Source of the DNA: Kiritimatiellales bacterium
GTDB lineage: Bacteria; Verrucomicrobiota; Kiritimatiellia; Kiritimatiellales; Pontiellaceae
Length of the DNA: 5,858 nucleotides
Direction: 5' to 3'
NCBI GenBank assembly: GCA_015486775.1
Contig: WFRA01000133.1
Coordinates: 1 to 5,858, forward strand
A model generated the notes under the pieces. That model had not been told where the DNA came from and did no database searches. It worked only from the letters and a program-made list of their open reading frames with translations. The position numbers and the translations under genes are program-made. Shown one piece after another: positions 1 to 5,182 of the stretch (positions within the stretch are counted from its first letter, which is position 1; the number at the start of each line of letters is the position of its first letter).

Positions 1-66
1 CTCTTCGAAATGCTCCGGCAGGAGATGGTTCCCGACAGCGCCCGCCTCACCCCGGTTTTTGAATGA
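1..66 (+). CDS. C-terminal tail of an unidentified upstream protein (partial)
   Basis: Frame 1 is open from the window edge to a TGA at 64-66 and reads LFEMLRQEMVPDSARLTPVFE. Most codons end in G or C, as in the neighbouring real genes, and the stop lies about 90 bases before the next gene, which is a natural gene end. The piece is too short to assign to a family. It could also be a chance open frame. Confidence 0.4.
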   Translation, partial: LFEMLRQEMVPDSARLTPVFE

Positions 67-94
67 AAAGGGCAGGCTTTTTTCCTCCCAAGGC

Positions 95-123
95 TTGCTC
101 CCGCTCCAGAACGGTTCTACATT
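95..123 (+). promoter_or_regulatory. Candidate promoter and operator of the toxin-antitoxin pair
   Basis: TTGCTC (95-100) and TACATT (118-123) are separated by 17 bases and resemble sigma-70 -35 and -10 elements (3/6 and 4/6 matches). Between and overlapping them lies AGAACGGTTCT (108-118), a perfect palindrome with a one-base centre. VapBC-type operons are usually autoregulated by the toxin-antitoxin complex binding a palindrome over the promoter, so this is a reasonable operator. Assignment is by pattern only. Confidence 0.35.
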
Positions 124-154
124 CCAGTCGGTTAATGGAGGGACGGAAAGTTCC

Positions 155-361
155 ATGAATGCGACAATGCAGAAAATTGAAACCATGCCCGCCGATGTCC
201 AGCGGGAGGTGCTGGATTTTGCCCGGTTCCTGATGAGCAGGCAAGAGTCGCATCGGCAAGGCAAGCCCCTGAAGCAAAACTGGGCCGGCGCGTTGCGCGA
301 ACATAAAGACCGGTTCACCTCGTTGGATTTACAGAAAAAGGCCAGCGACTGGCGGATCTGA
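155..361 (+). CDS. DUF2281-type antitoxin of a PIN toxin-antitoxin pair
   Basis: A 68-residue protein beginning MNATMQKIETMPADVQREVL. It has the DUF2281 pattern: an N-terminal helix of the form 'lp..vq.EVLDFa.FL' (about residues 7-26), a short polar linker, then WAGALRE followed by 'FTSLDLQKKASDWR' at the C-terminus. Proteins of this family commonly sit directly upstream of PIN-domain ribonucleases, where they are thought to bind and inhibit the toxin and repress the operon. I chose the ATG at 155 because the frame continues upstream only to a region lacking homology, GGAAAG lies 4 bases and GGAGGGA 11 bases before it, and the family's conserved helix begins soon after. An ATG at 167 is an alternative. 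Its stop overlaps the toxin start (TGATG, one base shared), which implies translational coupling. Function is inferred from family resemblance and context. Confidence 0.8.
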   Translation: MNATMQKIETMPADVQREVLDFARFLMSRQESHRQGKPLKQNWAGALREHKDRFTSLDLQKKASDWRI

Positions 362-759
362 TGTACCTGATCGACACCAATATCTGGCTCGAAGAACTTC
401 TGGGGCAGGATCGGTCGGAGGAGGTTTCCGGGTTTTTGGATCGCGTTCCTTCGGATCAACTCTACATGACCGATTTTTCCTACCACTCCATCGGGGTGAT
501 TTTTTCCCGCCTCGGAAAGATGGACTCTTTTACTGTTTTCTCTACGGATGTCTTTTTGGAATCCGCCGTGAATTTGGTTGGGCTCTCGCCTTCCGAGATG
601 GTGCTGCTTCCCAATCTTTGCAAAAAATACGGGTTTGATTTCGACGATGCCTACCAATACGCCATTGCCGAGATACACGGACTGGAGATCGTTAGTTTCG
701 ATCATGACTTCGACGGAACAAGCCGCGGGCGAAAGGAACCCCGGGATATCCCGTCCTAA
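361..759 (+). CDS. PIN-domain ribonuclease toxin (VapC-like)
   Basis: A 132-residue single PIN domain, the usual VapC size. It opens with MYLIDTNIWLEEL, giving the first metal-binding aspartate D5 in the family motif 'lIDTN'. Other likely active-site acids are D38 (TDFSYHSIG, where many VapCs have Glu), D95/D96 in GFDFDDAYQYA, and D114/D116 in SFDHDFD. PIN toxins are Mg/Mn-dependent endoribonucleases that typically cleave tRNA or rRNA when the antitoxin is degraded. The gene starts inside the antitoxin stop codon and all four acidic positions are present, so the toxin appears intact. It is visibly richer in T runs and A/T-ending codons than the flanking genes (for example around 465-560), consistent with horizontal acquisition. 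RNA target unknown. Confidence 0.85.
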   Translation: MYLIDTNIWLEELLGQDRSEEVSGFLDRVPSDQLYMTDFSYHSIGVIFSRLGKMDSFTVFSTDVFLESAVNLVGLSPSEMVLLPNLCKKYGFDFDDAYQYAIAEIHGLEIVSFDHDFDGTSRGRKEPRDIPS

Positions 760-765
760 TTTTTT
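742..765 (+). terminator. Possible intrinsic terminator after the PIN toxin gene
   Basis: CGGGATATCCCG (742-753) is a perfect 12-bp palindrome that can fold as a 4-bp GC stem with an ATAT loop. It is followed after six bases by T6 (760-765). The stem overlaps the last toxin codons. A second weak hairpin, CCTAA-TTTT-TTAGG (755-768), overlaps the same place. Both stems are short, so termination efficiency is doubtful. Confidence 0.3.
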
Positions 766-833
766 AGGCGACGAATCCAAACTTATTTTTCGCGCGATTC
801 GAATGATGGCGCTATCCAGATCGGAGCAAGGCA

Positions 834-1292
834 ATGGGCATAGAGATCGAACGCAAATTTTTGGTGAAGGACGATTCGTGGCGCGCGGCGGCCGACGATG
901 GGCTGGAGTGCCGCCAGGGCTACTTGGCTGCCGAAAAAGGAAAGACCGTCCGGGTGCGGATCATGGGAACAGAAGCTTTCCTGACGATCAAGGGCGCAAT
1001 GGCCGGGATCAGCCGCGCCGAGTTTGAGTACGAAATCCCGCCCTCCGATGCCGAAGCCCTGCTGGCGCTCTGCGGCGGCGCGGTAGTGGAAAAAAGGCGC
1101 CACCTCGTCAACCACGGCGGCATGGTCTGGGAGGTCGATGTCTTCGGTGGCGCCCACGCCGGGCTGGTGCTGGCCGAGATCGAGCTGGAGCGTGAAGACC
1201 AGGAATTTGAACTGCCGGGCTGGGCGGGGGAAGAGGTTTCCCGCGACCCGCGCTACTTCAACGCGGTTCTCGCCCAGCGCCCTCGCTCCTGA
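834..1292 (+). CDS. CYTH-domain (triphosphate tunnel metalloenzyme) protein
   Basis: A 152-residue protein that is almost entirely one CYTH domain, matching the length of small bacterial members such as inorganic triphosphatases. The signature ExExK is E4-E6-K8 in MGIEIERKFLV. Further tunnel-lining residues are in order: R40/R42 (TVRVRI), K53 (LTIKG), E63/E65/E67 (AEFEYEI), K87-R88-R89, E100/D102 (WEVDVF), and E115/E117/E119 (LAEIELE). The tail LPGWAGEEVSRDPRYFNAVLA is typical of the family. These enzymes bind triphosphate-containing substrates inside a beta-barrel with Mg or Mn. The natural substrate (tripolyphosphate, a nucleotide or thiamine triphosphate) cannot be told from sequence. GGAG at 823-826 lies seven bases before the ATG. 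It stands alone, with no related neighbour. Confidence 0.9.
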   Translation: MGIEIERKFLVKDDSWRAAADDGLECRQGYLAAEKGKTVRVRIMGTEAFLTIKGAMAGISRAEFEYEIPPSDAEALLALCGGAVVEKRRHLVNHGGMVWEVDVFGGAHAGLVLAEIELEREDQEFELPGWAGEEVSRDPRYFNAVLAQRPRS

Positions 1293-1316
1293 AGAGCCGG
1301 TTCTTTTGGGTTTTTT
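1292..1316 (+). terminator. Weak candidate terminator after the CYTH gene
   Basis: AAGAG-CCGG-TTCTT (1292-1305) can form a five-pair stem including one G-U pair. It is followed by TTGGG and T6 (1311-1316). The position immediately after the stop codon fits, but the stem is weak. Confidence 0.25.
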
Positions 1317-1317
1317 C

Positions 1318-1332
1318 TTCCAACGCCTGGAA
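1318..1332. repeat. TTCCARNNNYTGGAA palindrome, copy 1 (intergenic)
   Basis: TTCCAACGCCTGGAA matches the 15-bp consensus exactly. It is the only exact copy outside coding sequence. It overlaps the -35 position of the candidate promoter for the downstream membrane-protein gene, where a DNA-binding regulator could act. Confidence 0.65.
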
Positions 1333-1346
1333 ATCAGGCCTATATT
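1318..1346 (+). promoter_or_regulatory. Candidate promoter of the small membrane-protein gene
   Basis: TATATT (1341-1346) is a good -10 match (5/6). Exactly 17 bases upstream is TTCCAA (1318-1323), a poor -35 (3/6) that is the left arm of the palindrome at 1318-1332. A weak -35 covered by an operator-like palindrome would fit a regulated promoter, either repressed or activator-dependent. The predicted transcript would start near 1353. Confidence 0.35.
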
Positions 1347-1356
1347 CCCCGCTCTT

Positions 1357-1373
1357 TTCCACAACCTTTGGAA
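1357..1373. repeat. Variant TTCCA-N7-TGGAA palindrome ahead of the start codon
   Basis: TTCCACAACCTTTGGAA has the same five-base arms as the dispersed motif but a spacer of seven instead of five bases. It ends six bases before the ATG at 1380, so it would lie in the 5' leader and partly occupy the ribosome-binding region. It lies 39 bases downstream of copy 1 (start to start). Confidence 0.4.
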
Positions 1374-1379
1374 CCAATC

Positions 1380-1715
1380 ATGAGCATGGAAGACAACACC
1401 TCCGAAAACGGGATTCTGGCAAAGCCGCTCACGGGCAATATCCTGGCCGTGGCCTCCGGCCTGTCGTTCTTTTTTCTCTGCATGATCCTCCCGCTGGTCG
1501 GCCCGGCCGGCAGCAAGGTGGCGAATGCGTTGCAGAACAAGATGGCCTTTCTGGCGGTATTGCTGGTGACGTTCCTGCTCGCGGCGCTGGCGGCCTACTC
1601 CAAGCTCCAGAGCAGGAAGAGCGACGGCAGCCCCCTGCCGGTCTACTCCCTCGGGCTGTGCGCCGTGTGCATCCTCACCCTGCTGGTTCTGCTGGTGAAC
1701 GGCTTCGCCATTTGA
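1380..1715 (+). CDS. Small hypothetical membrane protein, three predicted TM segments
   Basis: A 111-residue protein I do not recognise. After a polar N-terminus of about 18 residues come three hydrophobic stretches: roughly 20-41 (ILAVASGLSFFFLCMILPLV), 55-74 (MAFLAVLLVTFLLAALAAYS) and 87-108 (PVYSLGLCAVCILTLLVLLV). They are separated by short polar loops, including a basic KLQSRKSDGS loop between segments 2 and 3. There is no signal-peptide cleavage site or catalytic motif. The ATG at 1380 is preferred over the upstream TTG at 1368, which lies within a palindrome; GGAA at 1370-1373 may serve as a weak ribosome-binding site. Another ATG lies two codons further in. The gene converges on the serine acetyltransferase gene with only 21 bases between stops. 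Role unknown. Confidence 0.65.
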   Translation: MSMEDNTSENGILAKPLTGNILAVASGLSFFFLCMILPLVGPAGSKVANALQNKMAFLAVLLVTFLLAALAAYSKLQSRKSDGSPLPVYSLGLCAVCILTLLVLLVNGFAI

Positions 1716-1736
1716 TAGGGCGGCTCCCGGCTCGCG

Positions 1737-2678
1737 TCAGATTCCCATTCCGCAGCCGGGCGTTTCGCGGGTGCGGACAACGACCCCGCTTTCGGTGCGG
1801 GTGACGAGGCTGCCGGGCGGCGTGCTTTTCATCAGGAAAACGTTGCCGGCCACGACGGTGCCTTTGCCGATCACCGTGTCGCCGCCCAGAATCGTGCTGT
1901 TGGAATAGACGATGACGTTGTCTTCGACGGTGGGGTGGCGCTGGATGTGCTTGATCGGTCGGCCATGCTCGTCGAGTGGGAAGCTTTTCGCGCCGAGGGT
2001 GACGCCTTGGTAGAGCTTGACGTTGTCGCCAATGTGGCAGGTCTCGCCAATGACGACGCCGGTGCCGTGGTCGATAAAAAATCCCTTTCCAATGGTGGCA
2101 CCGGGATGGATGTCGATCCCAGTGAGCGAATGGGTGGTTTCGCTCATCATGCGGGGAATGAGCGGGGTGTCGAGCTTGTAGAGTTCGTGGGCGATGCGGT
2201 GGGAGGTGATGGCTCCGAGGCCGGGATAGGCCAGCTTGACTTCGGCATAGCTCAACGCGGCGGGGTCGCCGTTGTAGGCGGCCTTGACATCCTCCACCAG
2301 CAGGGCGCGGATTTCGGGGATGGTGGCGAGGAACTGGTTCAGGATGCCGGTGGCGGCCTGGTCGGGGTTGTCGAGGGGCGGCCGGTTTTCGTGCAGGTCC
2401 GCCGCGCCCATCCAGCGGAAAGGCAACGCCCTCGCAATCTCCGGTTGCAGGATCTCTGCAACGTTTTCCAGCTGCTGGACAAAATAGGCCATGAAGTCGT
2501 CCGGTTCGGGAATATATTTTCCGGGAAAGAGAATGTCGGAAAGGATTCGCTGCGCCTCGGTGACCTGGGCGATTTCTGGATGCTCCCAGAGCGGCCGGTC
2601 CGGCAGGTCGGTCTCGGAGTGGGTGTAGAGCGGAACAAGTTGTTCCGCCGTCTTCTGGATCTGTTCAACGGTTTTCAT
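1737..2678 (-). CDS. cysE: Serine O-acetyltransferase, EpsC/CysE type
   Basis: Transfers acetyl from acetyl-CoA to L-serine to give O-acetylserine, the precursor of cysteine, in the cytoplasm. Counted from the preferred start, the protein has 313 residues: a long helical N-terminal part (about 1-180, with FPGKYIPEP at 51-59) and a left-handed beta-helix built from hexapeptide repeats (about 189-300). Catalytic-site motifs are visible: D189-I-H191-P-G-A, D203-H204-G-T-G, then IGETCHIGDNVKLYQGVTLGA. The length and N-terminal extension fit the EpsC-like branch better than E. coli CysE. An in-frame ATG at 2741 would add 21 residues. I prefer 2678 because family members begin like MKTVEQIQKTAEQL, the longer form would leave only 40 bases to the divergent threonine synthase gene, and an A/T-rich -10-like TAAAAT lies at 2719-2714. 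Neither start has a convincing Shine-Dalgarno sequence. The protein lacks a cysK-like neighbour here. Confidence 0.92.
   Translation of the reverse strand: MKTVEQIQKTAEQLVPLYTHSETDLPDRPLWEHPEIAQVTEAQRILSDILFPGKYIPEPDDFMAYFVQQLENVAEILQPEIARALPFRWMGAADLHENRPPLDNPDQAATGILNQFLATIPEIRALLVEDVKAAYNGDPAALSYAEVKLAYPGLGAITSHRIAHELYKLDTPLIPRMMSETTHSLTGIDIHPGATIGKGFFIDHGTGVVIGETCHIGDNVKLYQGVTLGAKSFPLDEHGRPIKHIQRHPTVEDNVIVYSNSTILGGDTVIGKGTVVAGNVFLMKSTPPGSLVTRTESGVVVRTRETPGCGMGI
2466..2480. repeat. TTCCARNNNYTGGAA palindrome, one mismatch (in cysE)
   Basis: TTCCAGCTGCTGGAC differs from the consensus only at its last base. It lies inside the serine acetyltransferase gene, where the minus strand encodes VQQLEN. 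Because common codons can produce this sequence, it is weaker evidence than the exact copies. Confidence 0.35.
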
Positions 2679-2699
2679 GGGAGGAAAGCTACCGTCCGC

Positions 2700-2728
2700 T
2701 TGGGCTGGAAGCAATTTTATTCTTTTAT
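2700..2728 (+). promoter_or_regulatory. Weak candidate promoter of threonine synthase
   Basis: TTGGGC (2700-2705) and TTTTAT (2723-2728) are 17 bases apart and match sigma-70 elements at 3/6 and 4/6. They lie in the region between the divergent cysE and thrC genes, where promoters must exist. On the minus strand the same A/T-rich patch offers TAAAAT (2719-2714) for cysE, without a recognisable -35. No riboswitch, T-box or attenuator is visible. Confidence 0.25.
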
Positions 2729-2781
2729 GCGGGCGGCGCATCGTGAACTATCCACGTTTACCAATTTAGAGGATTTTTGAG

Positions 2782-4161
2782 ATGAAGTATATCAGCACGC
2801 GCGGGCGAATGGCACCCATCGGATTCCAGGATGCGGTGATGACGGGGCTGGCGCCGGACGGCGGCCTGCTGTTGCCGGAAAGCCTTCCAGACGTTGGAAA
2901 CAGGCTGGAGGAGTGGGCGGAGCTTTCCTACCAGGAACTGGCCTTCGAGATCATCAGCCTGTTCGCCACCGACATTCCGCCCGCCGACCTGGCCGAGCTG
3001 GTTACCGACAGCTATGCCACCTTCGAGTCCGCCGAGGTGGTGCCGTCCGTCGAAGTAGGCGACTTCCAGATATTGGAACTTTTCCACGGCCCGACGCTGG
3101 CTTTCAAGGACGTTGCCCTGCAATTCCTCGGCAACCTTTTTGAATATATTTTGGAGCAGCGCGGCGGGAAGCTGAACATTCTCGGTGCCACCAGCGGCGA
3201 CACCGGCAGCGCGGCGATCCACGGCGTGCGCGGCAAGCCGAACATCAACATTTTCATCATGCACCCCGCCGGGCGCACCAGCCCGCTGCAGGAAAAGCAG
3301 ATGATCAGCGTGCTCGACCCCAACGTCTTCAACCTCGCGGTCGACGGCACCTTCGACGACTGCCAAAACATCATGAAGACCACCTTTGGCGATGTGGCGT
3401 TCAAGGAGGCGCATTCGCTCGGATCCGTCAACTCCGTCAACTGGGCGCGGGTGCTGGCGCAGACCGTCTACTATTTCTACGCCGCCTTCCGAGCCATGGA
3501 AAAGACCGCCGCCAACTCCGTCCGCTTTTCCGTTCCGACCGGAAACTTTGGCGATATCCTCGCGGGCTACCTTGCCCAGCGCATGGGCCTGTCGATCGAC
3601 AAGCTGATTCTCGCCACCAACGAAAACGACATTCTTTCGCGCTTCTTCAACAGCGGCACCTACGGTATGGCCGACGTGGTGCCGACGCTGAGCCCGTCGA
3701 TGGATATTCAGGTCGCCAGCAACTTCGAACGCTATCTCTACTACAAGGTGGGGCAGGATTCCGACAAGCTCTCCGTCCTTATGGACGACTTCAAGGAAAA
3801 TGGGTCGCTCTCCATCCCGCTCAACGAAAACGGCGCGGTCGACGACCTCTTTGTCGCTGGGCGCGGCGATACCGCCGCCACGCTGGCGACCATCAAAAAA
3901 TACCACGACCAGCATGGCTATGTGCTCGATCCGCACACCGCCGTCGGCGTGTTCGTGGCCGAGCAGTTTCAATCGTTGGAAGCGCCGACCATCTGCCTCG
4001 CCACCGCGCATCCGGCCAAATTTACCCAGGCGATCGTCGACGCCACCGGCGAGGAAGTCCACCATCCGACCCTCGACGCCCTCGCCGACGCCGAAACCCG
4101 CTGCGACCCCATCGCTAACGATGTCGATGCCGTGAAACAATATCTCGTGAACCACATTTAG
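2782..4161 (+). CDS. thrC: Threonine synthase
   Basis: A PLP enzyme converting O-phospho-L-homoserine to L-threonine and phosphate, the last step of threonine synthesis. At 459 residues it has full family length. The N-terminus MKYISTRG and DGGLLLPESLP (about 26-36) are typical. The PLP-binding lysine is K109 in FHGPTLAFKD (101-110). The phosphate-binding loop is TSGDTGSAA (137-145), followed by SVNSVNWARVLAQ (215-227), PTGNFGD (252-258), DPHTAVG (383-389) and ATAHPAKF (407-414). The sequence resembles the bacterial/fungal ThrC type and not the plant-like one. AGAGGA at 2768-2773 is eight bases before the ATG, a strong ribosome-binding site. The stop is only seven bases ahead of the hypC remnant, and no terminator is visible between them. 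Two exact TTCCA...TGGAA palindromes lie within its first 300 bases. Confidence 0.97.
   Translation: MKYISTRGRMAPIGFQDAVMTGLAPDGGLLLPESLPDVGNRLEEWAELSYQELAFEIISLFATDIPPADLAELVTDSYATFESAEVVPSVEVGDFQILELFHGPTLAFKDVALQFLGNLFEYILEQRGGKLNILGATSGDTGSAAIHGVRGKPNINIFIMHPAGRTSPLQEKQMISVLDPNVFNLAVDGTFDDCQNIMKTTFGDVAFKEAHSLGSVNSVNWARVLAQTVYYFYAAFRAMEKTAANSVRFSVPTGNFGDILAGYLAQRMGLSIDKLILATNENDILSRFFNSGTYGMADVVPTLSPSMDIQVASNFERYLYYKVGQDSDKLSVLMDDFKENGSLSIPLNENGAVDDLFVAGRGDTAATLATIKKYHDQHGYVLDPHTAVGVFVAEQFQSLEAPTICLATAHPAKFTQAIVDATGEEVHHPTLDALADAETRCDPIANDVDAVKQYLVNHI
2885..2899. repeat. TTCCARNNNYTGGAA palindrome, copy 2 (in thrC)
   Basis: TTCCAGACGTTGGAA matches the consensus exactly. The reading frame here gives L-P-D-V-G-N, a different frame from the copies at 3064 and 5684, so the match is not due to a shared peptide. 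Confidence 0.6.
3064..3078. repeat. TTCCARNNNYTGGAA palindrome, copy 3 (in thrC)
   Basis: TTCCAGATATTGGAA is an exact match encoding F-Q-I-L-E. It uses ATA for isoleucine and TTG for leucine, codons that are scarce in the rest of this gene, which hints at a constraint on the DNA itself. It is 179 bases downstream of copy 2. Confidence 0.6.
3967..3981. repeat. TTCCARNNNYTGGAA palindrome, one mismatch (in thrC)
   Basis: TTTCAATCGTTGGAA differs from the consensus at the third base only. It encodes F-Q-S-L-E, again with the less common TTG leucine codon. It may be a decayed or weak copy. Confidence 0.35.
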
Positions 4162-4168
4162 TTTAGCG

Positions 4169-4380
4169 ATGTGCCTTGCCGTTCCAATCAAGGTGGTTGA
4201 GCTGCTCGATGGCCAAAAGGCGGTCGGGGAGCAGATGGGTGTGCGGGTGGAGTTTTGACGGCGCTGCTCGACGGGGTGGAGCTGGGCGACCATGTGTTGG
4301 AGCACACCGGGATTGCGATCAAAACGCTGGACGAGGCCGAGGCGCAGGAGACGCTGGAGGTCTGGAACGAATTAAATAGG
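4169..4380 (+). pseudogene. hypC: hypC, frameshifted hydrogenase maturation chaperone remnant
   Basis: HypC is a small chaperone that works with HypD in assembling the Fe(CN)2CO group of [NiFe]-hydrogenases. The first frame (4169-4258) begins MCLAVPIKVVELLDG, with the essential Cys2 and the family signature MCLAxPxK. It then stops at TGA (4256-4258) after 29 residues. Homology continues one base back in frame 1: TALLDGVELGDHVLEHTG, then IAIKTLDEAEAQETLEVW, the rest of a normal ~75-residue HypC. Restoring one T in the TTTT run at 4253-4256 would rejoin the halves. The frame-1 part has no stop at its natural end and reads through to 4533. Adding one A near 4375-4377 would give ...ELK-stop. No clear Shine-Dalgarno precedes the ATG, which is seven bases after thrC. 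HypC identity is firm. Genuine loss is more likely than sequencing error, given the damaged neighbours. Confidence 0.85.
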
Positions 4381-4382
4381 CG

Positions 4383-4514
4383 ATGGCGGAGGGGGCGGAT
4401 GTGCAGCCGGTCGATTGTCCAATGTTTGGAAAAATCTGTACGCCCGACGCGCCGGTCGGCTCCTGCATGGTCAGCGCCGAGGGGGCGTGCAATGCGGCGT
4501 TTTTGTTTGGATAA
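4383..4514 (+). pseudogene. hypD: hypD, C-terminal remnant
   Basis: Frame 0 encodes 43 residues that match the extreme C-terminus of Hyp[17 protein letters not shown] followed by [20 protein letters not shown], with four cysteines at remnant positions 12, 19, 28 and 36. In intact HypD, about 360-370 residues, this region contributes cysteines to the [4Fe-4S] cluster. Everything before it, roughly 320 codons, is missing. Frame 0 has a TAG just upstream (4377-4379), and the sequence before that is hypC. The remnant cannot act as HypD, the scaffold that holds the iron while CN and CO are attached. The ATG at 4383 is the first in-frame ATG and need not be used. The breakpoint lies at about 4370-4395. 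Confidence 0.85.
4417..4431. repeat. TTCCARNNNYTGGAA palindrome, one mismatch (in hypD remnant)
   Basis: GTCCAATGTTTGGAA differs from the consensus at its first base. It lies in the hypD remnant coding C-P-M-F-G, in yet another codon phase. Confidence 0.4.
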
Positions 4515-4529
4515 ACCGTTCGCGGTTTT
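4513..4529 (+). terminator. UUCG-loop hairpin terminator at the end of the hypD remnant
   Basis: AAACCG-TTCG-CGGTTT (4513-4528) forms a perfect six-pair stem with a UUCG loop. It starts inside the hypD stop codon (TAA 4512-4514) and runs into TTTTG then TAGTTT. The placement is typical of an intrinsic terminator for the old hypCD unit, although the T tract is interrupted. If active, the Uma2 gene downstream would need its own promoter or read-through. Confidence 0.45.
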
Positions 4530-4558
4530 GTAGTTTCGGGGGTCTTGGAGGATTGGCC

Positions 4559-5182
4559 ATGGGTGAACCGGCATATAAAGACAAGCGATATACGTGGAAC
4601 GACTACAGGCAGTTGCCGGACGACGAGCGGTGGGAAATCATTGGCGGCGAGATGTTCGACATGTCGCCCGCCCCGACCACGCGGCATCAGAGCATTTCAG
4701 GGGAGCTCAGTTTCCAACTGATGGGTTTCTTTAAGGGGAAGCCCTGTAAGCCGTTCATTGGGCCGACGGATCTAAAGCTCTCGAACGAGGATGTGGTTCA
4801 GCCGGATCTGATGGTGGTGTGCGACCAAAGCCAGATCACGGAATCGCATGTGGAGGGTGCACCGGTGTTGGTGGTGGAGATCCTTTCGCCCTCCACGCAG
4901 CGCCACGACCGCAAGCGGAAGATGGAACTCTATGCCCGCGCCGGGGTGAAGGAGGTCTGGCTGGTGTCGCCGCTTCCTCCGGGCATCGAGGTTTTTCTTT
5001 TGGATGGAGCGACCTATCGCTTCATGGGCATGTACCAGATTGAGGATGATTTTAAATCGCCGGGCTTCGAGGAGTTGGAGCTCGATTTGGAGGCGATGTT
5101 TGATTTCCCGCTGGAGCCGACCCCCGAGGTCTATGTGGTCAAGGAGGACGGAGCGGGATATCGGGCGAAGGATGTCCTCTGA
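4559..5182 (+). CDS. Uma2 family (DUF820) putative PD-(D/E)XK endonuclease
   Basis: A 207-residue protein with the Uma2/DUF820 fold, a family placed in the PD-(D/E)XK nuclease superfamily and mostly uncharacterised. Visible features are TWNDYRQLPDDERWEIIGGE near the N-terminus, H43 in PTTRHQ, the motif QPDLMVV with D83, VLVVEILSPST with E107, then DRKRKMELYARAGVKEVWLV with K121. These match the conserved acidic and basic positions, so it looks catalytically intact. GGAGGA (4547-4552) six bases before the ATG decides the start; the frame extends upstream to 4415 but without homology. Its last 11 bases overlap the start of hypE. It sits where hypD should join hypE, so it was probably inserted there. 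Such genes are abundant and patchily distributed in cyanobacteria and some other phyla. DNA target and role are unknown. Confidence 0.88.
   Translation: MGEPAYKDKRYTWNDYRQLPDDERWEIIGGEMFDMSPAPTTRHQSISGELSFQLMGFFKGKPCKPFIGPTDLKLSNEDVVQPDLMVVCDQSQITESHVEGAPVLVVEILSPSTQRHDRKRKMELYARAGVKEVWLVSPLPPGIEVFLLDGATYRFMGMYQIEDDFKSPGFEELELDLEAMFDFPLEPTPEVYVVKEDGAGYRAKDVL

Noticed and set aside
108..118. AGAACGGTTCT as a LexA/SOS box
   Set aside because: The GAAC and GTTC arms are only one base apart, whereas GAAC-type LexA boxes have four bases between. A toxin-antitoxin operator is a better fit for the position.
783..1364. 193-residue minus-strand open frame opposite the CYTH gene
   Set aside because: The plus strand encodes a complete CYTH domain. 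The opposite frame has no recognisable features.
1935..2780. 281-residue plus-strand open frame opposite cysE
   Set aside because: It is a shadow of the serine acetyltransferase gene, with repetitive V/G/D-rich translation, no plausible ribosome-binding site and no family resemblance.
4256..4258. TGA in hypC read as selenocysteine
   Set aside because: Homology continues in a different frame after the TGA, so recoding as an amino acid would not restore HypC, and HypC has no selenocysteine position.
2758..4305. 515-residue open frame on the minus strand opposite thrC
   Set aside because: It is the complement of a strongly conserved gene with G/C-ending codons, which often leaves the antisense frame open. 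The translation is rich in H, V, G and R, has no recognisable domain, and thrC has all family motifs.
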